The translations under genes were made by a program, and so were the position numbers. Below the pieces are notes generated by a model. The model was not told the origin of the DNA, did no database searches, and saw only the letters and a program-made list of their open reading frames with translations. 64,000 nt of DNA from Bacteroidota bacterium (lineage in GTDB: Bacteria; Bacteroidota; Bacteroidia; Cytophagales; Cyclobacteriaceae): assembly GCA_018266395.1 (NCBI GenBank), contig JAFEAM010000008.1:4461-68460 (forward strand). Direction: 5' to 3'. Position 1 is the stretch's first letter, and each line of letters opens with the position of its first letter. Shown here one piece after another: positions 47,108 through 54,987 of the stretch.

Positions 47108-48492
47108 GATGTGATGTCGAGTGTGTCAGTGAGCCAGGCATTCGCACGTGTGCGAAGCATGTTGTTTACGGCCTGTTCGTTTTGCAATACTTTTTTGCGA
47201 AGGGATGACAGCAACCACGGCTGCCGCAGCCGGTCCGCTGGTCTCCCTTCAGGTCTAAAAAAAATATCGCGCAGGCTGATCCGGAAAGGGGAGGGAATGG
47301 CCGTGGAGAGTTTTACTACAACCACAGGCACATGTTCCGGTACTTTCTTCAACAAAGTTTGTACTTCCTCCGCCGGTACCATTGAACTTACACATACGAG
47401 TGCTGCTTTCTGCGGGTTAACAAATTCCGATGGCGTCAACCGCGTTTGCCAGCGCTGCGCGGCCATCTGCACAAGCTCGGTATGACGATCTCCCACGCCA
47501 GCAAGCTGAGGTATTTCCTGGTCATGAGGCAGCCGTATCTGATGTCCACTCTTGCCCATCGACTCCCACAACTGGCGGCAGCGATCTTTATAGACATTAA
47601 GCAACTCAACCTCGAGGGGTCCCTCTTCTCCGAAGCCGCGGAAGAAGCTCATGTAAAGGTAAACGTGCGAGGCATAGGGATCTTTGATCTCAGGAATGCG
47701 GACTACCAGCTCGCCGCTCTTCGCATAGATCTTCCACACGATCCGATGGATGTTATCTCCGGTTTCGAATTCTTTGTAGTTCACCAGTTCGCCCTCCACA
47801 CGCCTCGGGACATCGATGCGGTACTTCTGCTCTTCGGTGGCAAAAGGTTGGGTGTGCACCTTCACCGTTGGCTGTGTCACAGGCAATGCAACCAGTTGAT
47901 GCACTTGCAGTACGCGGGAGGGCCAAGACACCAATCCGAAAAGATCCTGGAAAAACAACCACACGCCCTCGGCATCGTGAATGCCCCGGTTATGCAACCA
48001 GACTGTTCCATGGCCCGCGATGCCAAACCGCCGCCACTCCCTGGGGGCTCGAAGGTTGTGGTCAAGCAGTACCTCGTGTGGTACGCTTTCCTGGCGGAAG
48101 GCAATGGATCCGCGTACGAGGCCGAGAAATGGTCGCCACACAGGTCCTTTCACCTGGACCGTGAGCCGCACCCTTCCTGCCTCAGCGACAAGACCATCGC
48201 CGAGTTGCACCTCTACTTTGATTTTTCCGCGCATGTACTGGTACCGGAACATCAGCCAGCAAACCAAGGAACTAGTCAGTGTGACCACCACCATGCCGAG
48301 AACCGACCATAACAGCAACTGAAGGAAGTAGCCCATCACCAACCAGACGTTGGAATCAGGCTGGCCATACTCCCGGCGCAGCCAGGTCAGGGCGATCCCG
48401 AAACAGATGGCGGCGAGGACAAGCGCCCAGCGCACCACCATCCAGGGAGCGAATTGAGAAGAACGCCGTAAAATTCGGGTGAGCAAAGCCAT
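47104..48492 (-). CDS. DUF58 domain protein, first gene of the MoxR operon
   Basis: A DUF58 protein of about 462 residues with two N-terminal transmembrane helices. The conserved block reads NYKEFETGDNIHRIVWKIYAKSGELVVR, the DUF58 GDxxRxIxW signature. DUF58 proteins have a von Willebrand-like fold and usually sit next to MoxR. The frame is open to 48540; ATG 48492 (MALLTRILRRSSQ) is preferred because the upstream stretch (MPSDTTVFFSIF) is unlike the family and overlaps promoter-like TATTTTTC motifs. Transglutaminase and MoxR genes follow with 4-base overlaps. Confidence 0.85.
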   Translation of the reverse strand: MALLTRILRRSSQFAPWMVVRWALVLAAICFGIALTWLRREYGQPDSNVWLVMGYFLQLLLWSVLGMVVVTLTSSLVCWLMFRYQYMRGKIKVEVQLGDGLVAEAGRVRLTVQVKGPVWRPFLGLVRGSIAFRQESVPHEVLLDHNLRAPREWRRFGIAGHGTVWLHNRGIHDAEGVWLFFQDLFGLVSWPSRVLQVHQLVALPVTQPTVKVHTQPFATEEQKYRIDVPRRVEGELVNYKEFETGDNIHRIVWKIYAKSGELVVRIPEIKDPYASHVYLYMSFFRGFGEEGPLEVELLNVYKDRCRQLWESMGKSGHQIRLPHDQEIPQLAGVGDRHTELVQMAAQRWQTRLTPSEFVNPQKAALVCVSSMVPAEEVQTLLKKVPEHVPVVVVKLSTAIPSPFRISLRDIFFRPEGRPADRLRQPWLLSSLRKKVLQNEQAVNNMLRTRANAWLTDTLDITS

Positions 48493-48633
48493 ACGATCAA
48501 GGTGAAAAATAGAGAAAAATACCGTAGTGTCACTTGGCAATTGGGTGATCGGGTGATTTGGCGATTGGGGCGTCTCATCTCAGGAACCAGAAACTTAAGC
48601 AGTATCTTCCGTAGCCCAAACCTGATAGCATTT

Positions 48634-48984
48634 ATGTACACTGCCAGATACCTCAGCCCCATGGTGCCGTCATACAATATTCCAGGCACGGTTGCTTTCT
48701 TTACGAGTCTGCTTGATTTCAAGATTGTGCGTGACGATAAGACGTATGTGATATTAATGAAAGATCAGGTGACGGTTCATATCCTGCGGGCGGGCATGGA
48801 TATCGGGCAGATGGAATTCTACCTGGAAGTCGACGATGTTGAAAAAGTCTGGCAACAGATGCAGCCTGGTTTGTCAGGACTCAAGGTAAGGGCCCCTTTC
48901 GACCGGGACTACGGAATGCGGGAGATCCATGTTCAAATTCCTGAAACGAATACGCTTATGTTCATCGGTCAGATGATCAGGTAA
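48634..48984 (+). CDS. VOC/glyoxalase-fold protein
   Basis: A protein of about 116 residues with one glyoxalase/bleomycin-resistance-like (VOC) module: a paired beta-alpha-beta-beta-beta pattern including YNIPGTVAFFTSLLDFKIVRDDKTYV and the C-terminal EIHVQIPETNTLMFIGQ with a conserved Glu as possible metal ligand. No substrate can be named. The frame opens at 48502 inside a degenerate intergenic repeat; ATG 48634 or ATG 48661 are more likely starts, and 48634 is used here. Confidence 0.7.
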   Translation: MYTARYLSPMVPSYNIPGTVAFFTSLLDFKIVRDDKTYVILMKDQVTVHILRAGMDIGQMEFYLEVDDVEKVWQQMQPGLSGLKVRAPFDRDYGMREIHVQIPETNTLMFIGQMIR

Positions 48985-49001
48985 TTCAACACGTTCGTGC
49001 G

Positions 49002-49691
49002 TTACCCGTATAAGGACTCACCATTGGCGTTGGTGGACAGCAAATCGCTCATGTAATCGAAGAACGGACGGATGGCACGGAAGTCGTTGCTAACTCGCTT
49101 GAGAAAATTCGGTGACACCACCTGTATGTCGGTGTAGTCCTTTTCAAACCAGAATTGCTTGAACCGGAGTAGATCAATGGCAGGATGATCTTTTGGGTAA
49201 CCCTTCGGGGCGGTCTTTACCTGGTCGCCTTCCATGGCGCCGAAGGTGTCCAACAGTTTCTTGTTTCGCAGGAGCTTCCGCCAATGAGGATAATTCTGAT
49301 CTATATCCTGGCGAATGCGTGCAAGGTCAGCAGGGTTGGGATAGGTGAATCCGCAGCCGATGCGTGAAGCTCCAGGCTTGATCCAGAAATAATATCCTCC
49401 GCGCAAGTGGGGTTTCACTCGCCTCAGGCTGCCAGCGAACCTCGGATTATATGGGGTCTTGTCTTCCGAGAAACGAACATCATTATAGATACGATACAAT
49501 GATTCTTTCCCGCTGCCGGTCTCCAGTTGGTCATACCGGTTCATTTCGGCAATCAGATTGTCAAGCCAGGCCGATACATTTAGCTGAGCCGTCAGGTAAC
49601 GGTTTTTGTTTTTCTGAAACCAGTCGCGATTGTTGTTCCGGACCAGTGCCCGCAGAAAGGAAAGGGTGTTGGGTGAAATCGTTGAAGTCAT
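49002..49691 (-). CDS. DUF2461 domain protein
   Basis: A 229-residue protein of the DUF2461 (TIGR02453) family. Typical blocks are TLSFLRALVRNNNRDWFQKNKNRY, YRIYNDVRFSEDKTPYNPRFAGSLRR, HLRGGYYFWIKPGASRIGCGFTYP and a C-terminal AIRPFFDYMSDLL. ATG 49691 (MTSTISPNTLSF) gives the family N-terminus; the upstream extension is discarded. The function of DUF2461 is unknown, though it is widespread and conserved. Confidence 0.88.
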   Translation of the reverse strand: MTSTISPNTLSFLRALVRNNNRDWFQKNKNRYLTAQLNVSAWLDNLIAEMNRYDQLETGSGKESLYRIYNDVRFSEDKTPYNPRFAGSLRRVKPHLRGGYYFWIKPGASRIGCGFTYPNPADLARIRQDIDQNYPHWRKLLRNKKLLDTFGAMEGDQVKTAPKGYPKDHPAIDLLRFKQFWFEKDYTDIQVVSPNFLKRVSNDFRAIRPFFDYMSDLLSTNANGESLYG

Positions 49692-49770
49692 AGGGAGTTC
49701 TTCGGAGTGCCGGGGCAAGATGCGAAAAACGTCATTGCCTTCCCATCCAAACATGACAGGCTATAAGTAA

Positions 49771-50256
49771 TCAGAGTTCTAAAGCAGCTTTGATATATTC
49801 TGAAGCTCTTCGTTCCGCAAAAATATCTGCAGTCAGCATCAGCGCGCCTTGAAGCAACATGCCCACCCCGAGGCCCAACCAGAATTCACGTGAGGGGGTA
49901 AGGAAAATCAGCAATAGACCGATGACCACAAAAGCTACTTCAATTTTTTTGTATAGTGAAAAATTCTTCATCACGGTTTCCATTCGCCTGGTTTCATCTG
50001 CCACGAACGCGGGTTTATCCTGGTGACGAAGCTTTTCCAATGTTTCCATCTGTTGATCCGTGCGGAAGTAGACGGTTCCGCCTACAACGAGCTGGATAAG
50101 ACCTATGAATATTACCGGAACAGCAAAACCTTTGTAAAAGGCATCCCCCCATCTTAATAAGCAATACACAGAAAAGGAGAGCGTGAGTATTCCGAATGCG
50201 ATGAAAATAAGACTTTCGTTTTTCTCAGCGGTGAAATAGTTTTTGATGAAGTCCAT
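49771..50256 (-). CDS. Small integral membrane protein of unknown function
   Basis: A 161-residue protein with four predicted transmembrane helices, in two pairs separated by a charged linker (YFRTDQQMETLEKLRHQDKPAFVADETRRMETV). Hydrophobic stretches are IFIAFGILTLSFSVYCLL, VPVIFIGLIQLVVGG, VAFVVIGLLLIFLT and LGLGVGMLLQGALML. I do not recognise the family. The linker resembles a dimer-forming helical region but has no visible ligand motif. Confidence 0.65.
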   Translation of the reverse strand: MDFIKNYFTAEKNESLIFIAFGILTLSFSVYCLLRWGDAFYKGFAVPVIFIGLIQLVVGGTVYFRTDQQMETLEKLRHQDKPAFVADETRRMETVMKNFSLYKKIEVAFVVIGLLLIFLTPSREFWLGLGVGMLLQGALMLTADIFAERRASEYIKAALEL

Positions 50257-50320
50257 AGAGCTTGCTATTGGAATATAAGTGCAGTTTCGGTGTTATTGGC
50301 CAAGGCTTTTATACGGAAAC

Positions 50321-51025
50321 TCATTCTCCTTTGCCACCCAAAAGCCTTCCAACAACGAATACAATATACAGGCTTGTGAAGAGAGACTCAATGACGGCAA
50401 TGCGCTGAATAAAAATCCCGGTGCCATCAGGCACATCAAAACCTGCAGCGACAAAATAACTGACCTGAAATCCAGCCTGGATGATTCTTAGATTGGACTC
50501 CAGTTGCACCCCGAGCTGTGCCGGGTTGATATGCCCTACGATCGTGAATATGTATCCAAAGATGATCGGAAGAAGCAAGTAGGCGTTGATGGCTGCAAGT
50601 ATGCCGTAGTTGCTGTCATGTCGGTAAAGGAACATGTCTTTGACGATAACCCAGAAGATGATGGACAAGCTGCTGAGTTGCAGAAAATAGTTCAACATCG
50701 AGAGCCCGGAATACTGTTCGGGTGGAATGTCGCGGTTGATGATTGCGCCGAGGACGCACTGCATGATAATCAGGAGTGCGTATCCGCGCTTCAGGGTCTT
50801 GTGTTCAAGGAAATTCGCTGTTACGCGATAGAGGAAATAGTATAACAGGGCGATGATGACGATCATAAATGGCATGATGACGGCCAGTGGAACAGCGACA
50901 CTGTTGTCGGAATAGCCAAATATGCTTTGAAGAACGTAGGCACCCAGATTGGCCATCGCCAAAATGCTGAAATCCCTTTTCCTTCTGGCTATGAGATCAT
51001 CGGACACTGCAGTGAGGGATGGCAT
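50321..51025 (-). CDS. Membrane protein resembling a potassium channel without the TVGYG filter
   Basis: A 234-residue protein with about six transmembrane segments. The C-terminal part (about 188-230) reads SYFVAAGFDVPDGTGIFIQ, then AVIESLFTSLYIVFVVGRLLG. It resembles the pore loop and last helix of two-transmembrane potassium channels, whose filter is usually T-x-G-Y-G-D, yet here the filter position shows only AAGFD. The resemblance is a hand alignment. It could be a non-selective channel, a degenerate relative or a false similarity. Confidence 0.6.
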   Translation of the reverse strand: MPSLTAVSDDLIARRKRDFSILAMANLGAYVLQSIFGYSDNSVAVPLAVIMPFMIVIIALLYYFLYRVTANFLEHKTLKRGYALLIIMQCVLGAIINRDIPPEQYSGLSMLNYFLQLSSLSIIFWVIVKDMFLYRHDSNYGILAAINAYLLLPIIFGYIFTIVGHINPAQLGVQLESNLRIIQAGFQVSYFVAAGFDVPDGTGIFIQRIAVIESLFTSLYIVFVVGRLLGGKGE

Positions 51026-51357
51026 GAGGCTGATTGATGATGGCTTAAGATATTGAATTTTCTATGTAATTGTTGGGGGATAAGGCGATTGGCAATTGTA
51101 TTACTGGGCCTCGGTTCTTGAAACCAGTAAAAACGGTTCTCAGGTTGACTTACCCTAAATCCGAAATGCGCATTAGTCTCATTTGGGAATTATCCATAAA
51201 CCAGGCGCCAGAAACCAAAATCGCTTGCGTGACTTCGCTTCCAGGCATCGGGTGCAGAAGACATAAAGACATCAAATCATTCCGTTTGCCCGGAGAGGTC
51301 GATGAAGTTAATGACTATGACACAGGTGATAAGACTCTTTTTCATCGGCCTGACGTT
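51026..51357. other. Intergenic stretch without a supported gene
   Basis: Nothing convincing is coded here. It contains scattered degenerate GAAACC-like repeat fragments (near 51180-51225, ending CAGAAACCAAAATC) and the downstream flank of the exported 130-residue gene. Long open frames in the region are antisense shadows. Confidence 0.6.
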
Positions 51358-51750
51358 TCAGGGTCTGTGACCGATCAATTGAGCTTCATATTCAAAGGAT
51401 ACTTTTCCTTTTCTGCTGATGATGAAGGTGAAATGATCACCGGATTTGAACGCTTCAGGTTGTTCCGTATAAACCCTCAACCTTCCCTCAAGCGGCACGC
51501 GCTGCGGATCGTCGAATTTCTTTTCTACCAGTGTGATATTGTTCGGCAGGCATGGCTTGCAAGTCGCCCCCTCCGGACAAGGGGGGCAAATGTAGACATC
51601 AAACACGTAGCCGTTTATCTCTATGGTGTCCTTGATGGTATCCTTTAGCTGATTCCACCTGATATGGGGTGGGCTGGATTGCGCTTGAATAACCCCTGCG
51701 GGAAGGAAGAGAAATAAGGCAAGAATGAAAATATTTCTTATGGTCGTCAT
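51358..51750 (-). CDS. Small exported cysteine-containing protein
   Basis: A 130-residue protein with a signal peptide (MTTIRNIFILALFLFLPAGVIQAQ). Four cysteines are clustered as CPPCPEGATCKPC (about residues 55-67), which could form disulfides or bind a metal ion. The rest is beta-rich. No family is recognised. The arrangement CPPC-x5-CKPC is unusual in a short exported protein, but a structural rather than catalytic role is as likely. Confidence 0.65.
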   Translation of the reverse strand: MTTIRNIFILALFLFLPAGVIQAQSSPPHIRWNQLKDTIKDTIEINGYVFDVYICPPCPEGATCKPCLPNNITLVEKKFDDPQRVPLEGRLRVYTEQPEAFKSGDHFTFIISRKGKVSFEYEAQLIGHRP

Positions 51751-51995
51751 ATCTTCAATTCAATCCGACCCCGCAAACCGACAATTCGTTTAATCGATTT
51801 CCTTACATGAAGTTAAGGTATTTGGGGGAATTCTTTTTTTATGAATAAACCCTCCTTTTGACACACTCGTTACTGAGTAAATGTGCACGGGCCCCGATCC
51901 CGGACCAAATCTCTGAATGACTTTCTATATAATCCTTGCCGTCTTCCGAAACATTTTTCTTGACGATTGGGCATTTGATTGAATACATTAGCCCC

Positions 51996-53078
51996 ATGCT
52001 AGAACTACTCAGGATTACAAAGACGACGTCCGCATTGTTGGGAATCGTGACGACAGCACTGCTTTGTTTCAACTGCAAACAGGCAACTCAGGAGGAAGTA
52101 AGGCTCCGCCATGCCAACGGTTATGCCAGGCAGGACTGGCAGATGGATTCCATCTACAGGAGATTGCATTTGAAAGACACGGCAAACGACCTGGAATGGA
52201 AGTGCGCCATCAGTCCACATGACAACTATCGCTTTGCCGGTAAGCTGTACTATGAATCCTTGAGGGGAATCAATGCGCCCACGATCATTTTGGTTGGCGT
52301 GGCTCACCGGGCCCGCAACTACGGACTGCAGGACAAAATCATCTTTGGAACTTTTACGGAATGGGAATCGCCATACGGAGGCATCAAAGTATCGGACCTG
52401 AACAAGGAGATCATCAGCAAGATGCCGCAAAAGGATTTTATTGTTCACGACAGCATGCAGATCATCGAACATTCCCTCGAAGCGATCATCCCTTTTCTCC
52501 ACCGCAAGAACCGGAAAGCGGAAATCGTTCCGATTCTGGTGCCCTACATCAACTATGAAGGCATAGACTCTATCAGTACTCATCTCACTACGGTGCTGGA
52601 CGGAATCATGAAGGAGCGGAACTGGCGTTATGGAAAAGACCTGGCAGTTGTCATCTCCAACGACGCCGTTCACTATGGTGACCTTGAATGGGGCGGTAAT
52701 ACCAACATGGCCCCCATGGGTACGGACCCTGCCGGCACCGAAAAGGCACGACAAATGGATCGCGAGATCATTGGCAACTGTCTGACAGGGGAACTCACGT
52801 TGGATAAAGTCAGGCAATTCACGGAGTACACCGTAAAGAAGGAGGACTACAAAGAATACAAATGGGTATGGTGCGGAAGGTATTCTGTTCCTTTCGGATT
52901 GTCCTTTGCCAACAAACTCAGCCTGATGGAGACGGGCAAACCTTTGAAGGGCACTTTCCTCGGATACCAGACCAGCATCGATCACCCGCTCATCGAAGTG
53001 GAGGATCTTGGGATGCCGGTCACCGCCTTGTCAACCAACAGGCACTGGGTAGCCTATGTGAGCGAGGTGTATGAGTAG
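51996..53078 (+). CDS. MEMO-like protein with N-terminal membrane anchor
   Basis: A 360-residue protein with the MEMO1/AmmeMemoRadiSam-B fold. Motifs are AISPHDNYRFAGKLYYE (His75), LVGVAHRARNYG (His104), IIEHSLEAIIPFLHR (His159) and VVISNDAVHYGD. Human MEMO1 binds copper or iron with equivalent residues. Here the N-terminus MLELLRITKTTSALLGIVTTALLC gives a hydrophobic signal or lipoprotein-type anchor, unlike cytoplasmic MEMO. ATG 51996 is chosen; the frame extends further upstream. No AMMECR1 or radical-SAM partner lies nearby. Confidence 0.82.
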   Translation: MLELLRITKTTSALLGIVTTALLCFNCKQATQEEVRLRHANGYARQDWQMDSIYRRLHLKDTANDLEWKCAISPHDNYRFAGKLYYESLRGINAPTIILVGVAHRARNYGLQDKIIFGTFTEWESPYGGIKVSDLNKEIISKMPQKDFIVHDSMQIIEHSLEAIIPFLHRKNRKAEIVPILVPYINYEGIDSISTHLTTVLDGIMKERNWRYGKDLAVVISNDAVHYGDLEWGGNTNMAPMGTDPAGTEKARQMDREIIGNCLTGELTLDKVRQFTEYTVKKEDYKEYKWVWCGRYSVPFGLSFANKLSLMETGKPLKGTFLGYQTSIDHPLIEVEDLGMPVTALSTNRHWVAYVSEVYE

Positions 53079-53121
53079 TGACCTCTTAGGTGGGTTCTGT
53101 TACCCTTTTCCCAGTCAGTTC

Positions 53122-53255
53122 CCGTGCTTTTGTAATCATTTCCCATACTTTCCTCGTGCTTTCCCAATCCTTTGCCGTGCTTTTGCTATCATTTCCCATA
53201 CCTTCCTCGTGCTTTCCCAATCCTTTGCCGTGCTTTTGTAATCATTTCCCATGCT
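53122..53255. repeat. 53-base direct tandem repeat, about 2.5 copies
   Basis: Copies begin at 53122, 53175 and 53228 (the last partial) with a strict 53-base period. Copies 1 and 2 differ at about 3 of 53 positions. The unit is CT-rich and contains CGTGCTTT twice. The period is not a multiple of three, so this part is not a repeated protein motif. Confidence 0.88.
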
Positions 53256-53258
53256 TTA

Positions 53259-53395
53259 CCAAGGCTTAGCAAGGGTTTGCCAAGGCTTAGCAAGGGTTTA
53301 CCAAGGCTTAGCAAGGGTTTGGCAAGGGTTTGCCAAGGCTTAGCAAGGGTTTATCAAGGCCTGGCAAGGGTCTGTCAAGACTTAGCAACAGTCAA
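53259..53395. repeat. 21-base tandem repeat array, about six units
   Basis: The unit CCAAGGCTTAGCAAGGGTTT plus A or G starts at 53259, 53280, 53301, 53333, 53354 and 53375, with an extra 11-base half unit (GCAAGGGTTTG) at 53322-53332. The first three copies are near-identical and later ones drift. It directly abuts the 53-base array. In one frame it would encode a 7-residue repeat, but no coding evidence exists. GCAAGGG-type units here and CCTTTGCC-type units in the neighbouring array are partly complementary, so folding into a hairpin is possible. Confidence 0.88.
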
Positions 53396-53614
53396 CGAAG
53401 TCCGGGCACGATGTTACCAAGGCTTAGCTGAACATCCTCCAATCTCTGCAATCGCTTTCAAACCTTTCCCAATCATCCACAAGCCCATTTTCCAGCCTCT
53501 CCAGATGAAATGGCTGCATCTCGAAGCATTCATTTTTGCCAAAGTACTAGGCGCAATTGATTATGTTCGGACCTTGCGAACTTTGGAGGGCTGAGGCACC
53601 TTCTGGTTAAGATC

Positions 53615-54205
53615 ATGAATTCCGCCCATTCTCTCGATCCGTCTTCCTGGGTCTCCAATTATGGCGACTATCTGTATTCCTTTTGCAGACTAAGGGTTGG
53701 TGATCCAGCTACAGCTGAAGACCTGGTGCAGGAAACGTTGCTGGCCGCCTTCAAGTCCAGAGACATGTTCAGGGGGCAAAGCTCGGAGATTACCTGGCTG
53801 GTGAGTATCCTGAAGAATAAGATTTCAGACCACTACCGGAAGAAAGATGTACTACGGGAAGCCGGCGACTATTCGGAATGGACAAATAATGAATCGATCG
53901 ACAATTTCTTCGATCACGCCACCGGCCATTGGCTGTCTGAGGCAGCGCCGCAGGCCTGGAACAGCGCGGACAGCAGCCTGCTGAAGGATGAATTCGAAGA
54001 TGTGTTGGGACAATGCCTGCAAAAGATGCCTTCCAAACTGGCACCTGTGTTTATGGCCAGGTTCTTTGATGAAGAAGAAGCGGAAACTATTTGTAAGGTT
54101 CACGGCCTTTCACCGTCAAACTACTGGGTGATCCTGCACCGCGCCAGGGTTATGTTGCGCGCCTGCCTTGAGAAGAATTGGTTTTTAACGAAGTATCCAC
54201 GATGA
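53615..54205 (+). CDS. ECF-type RNA polymerase sigma factor
   Basis: A 196-residue sigma-70-family factor. Region 2 is visible as YLYSFCRLRVGDPATAEDLVQETLLAAFKS and region 4 as LGQCLQKMPSKLAPVFMARFFDEEEAETICKVHG with the helix SPSNYWVILHRARVMLRACLE. The linker of about 60 residues (roughly 80-130) is longer than usual in ECF factors. It overlaps the anti-sigma-like gene by 4 bases (ATGA). The minisatellite lies about 220 bases upstream of its start. Confidence 0.92.
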   Translation: MNSAHSLDPSSWVSNYGDYLYSFCRLRVGDPATAEDLVQETLLAAFKSRDMFRGQSSEITWLVSILKNKISDHYRKKDVLREAGDYSEWTNNESIDNFFDHATGHWLSEAAPQAWNSADSSLLKDEFEDVLGQCLQKMPSKLAPVFMARFFDEEEAETICKVHGLSPSNYWVILHRARVMLRACLEKNWFLTKYPR

Positions 54206-54474
54206 TCTATCCGTTCAAGAAGGTTGTTTTTGATTGCCGCCAGGCCACATTCCTTTCAGTGAAGAGGGATGAAGGTGCCATTACCCCACTTGAAAGTATA
54301 AAGCTTTGGTACCATTTGCTGTACTGTGAACCTTGCCGCAGGTTTATTTCGCATTGGCGATTTCTGAAAGGAGCGGGCAATTCAGCGATTTTATTCAGCC
54401 GGCGGCCTCCTTTTAGATTGCCTGACGAAGCCCGGGCAAGAATCCAGGGCCAACTGGATCAGTCTGCTTCATGA
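54202..54474 (+). CDS. Zinc-finger anti-sigma-like protein
   Basis: A 90-residue soluble protein with the anti-sigma zinc-finger pattern: FDCRQATFLSVKRDEGA, then HLLYCEPCRRF, giving His-x3-Cys-x2-Cys plus an upstream Cys. There is no transmembrane helix, unlike membrane anti-sigmas, so it would sense a cytoplasmic cue. The start is ATG 54202 overlapping the sigma stop; a longer frame from 54178 is discarded. Pairing with the adjacent sigma factor is inferred from coupling. Confidence 0.8.
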   Translation: MIYPFKKVVFDCRQATFLSVKRDEGAITPLESIKLWYHLLYCEPCRRFISHWRFLKGAGNSAILFSRRPPFRLPDEARARIQGQLDQSAS

Positions 54475-54493
54475 ATAAAATCTGAAAGGTTGT

Positions 54494-54521
54494 TGTAAGG
54501 GGATACCGGCAGTTCCGTCTA
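54494..54521 (+). promoter_or_regulatory. Candidate ECF-type promoter for the YHS genes
   Basis: TGTAAG (54494-54499), 16 bases and CGTCTA (54516-54521) resemble the TGTAAC/CGTC elements used by ECF sigma factors. It lies directly before the first YHS gene; its transcript would begin at about the ATG. The adjacent ECF sigma factor is the obvious candidate to recognise it, which is inferred. Confidence 0.45.
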
Positions 54522-54528
54522 ATCGGTC

Positions 54529-54987
54529 ATGAAGAATCAAAATATTTCCTTTAAGCACCTATTGATGGTGCCGTTGCTTATTGTAATCATCGGCCGTGTT
54601 GCAGCCCAGCCGATATTCACATCCGAAGGGGTTGCTATTCGTGGCTATGATCCGGTGGCCTACTTTAAAGATGGCAAGCCGGTATTGGGTTCGGCTGCTT
54701 TCTCTTATGTCTGGCAGGGAGCCGAGTGGCGGTTTAAGGATAAAACCAACATGGAGCTTTTCAAGGCAAATGCCGGGAAGTACGCACCCCAATTCGGGGG
54801 CTGGTGCGCCTACGGGGTCAGCGAAAACCATAAGTCGCCCACAGAGCCTGAGGCTTTCACGATAGTGAATGATAAGCTCTACCTCAACTACAACCTGAAG
54901 GTGAAGGAGATATGGCTTCGTAATCGCGATGAACGAATTATTAAAGCGGAAACCAACTGGATAAACCTCAGGAACAACATGCCATGA
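54529..54987 (+). CDS. Exported YHS domain protein (first copy)
   Basis: A 152-residue protein with a signal peptide (residues 1-26, ending GRVAAQ). The YHS family core is GVAIRGYDPVAYFKDGKPVLG, SYVWQGAEWRFKDKTNMELF and APQFGGWCAYGVS, including the conserved Cys in GGWCAYG. This family of exported YHS proteins has no settled function; metal or redox roles are suggested by the Cys and by its neighbours. The second YHS copy follows with a 4-base overlap. Confidence 0.85.
   Translation: MKNQNISFKHLLMVPLLIVIIGRVAAQPIFTSEGVAIRGYDPVAYFKDGKPVLGSAAFSYVWQGAEWRFKDKTNMELFKANAGKYAPQFGGWCAYGVSENHKSPTEPEAFTIVNDKLYLNYNLKVKEIWLRNRDERIIKAETNWINLRNNMP

Noticed and set aside
47446-48312. A 288-codon plus-strand frame opposite the DUF58 gene.
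   Set aside because: Antisense to a conserved domain and rich in His/Arg/Pro as expected for a shadow.
51070-51648. A 192-codon plus-strand frame over the exported cysteine protein.
   Set aside because: It overlaps a gene with a clear signal peptide and shows no family resemblance; it looks like a shadow frame.
53122-53395. Possible CRISPR array.
   Set aside because: Units abut directly with no unique spacers of constant length, and no cas genes are present.
53172-53594. A 140-codon open frame across the minisatellite with a 7-residue repeat (LPRLSKG).
   Set aside because: The first array has a 53-base period that breaks the frame, the start is within a repeat copy, there is no ribosome site or signal, and the composition is that of repeats. 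Treated as non-coding.
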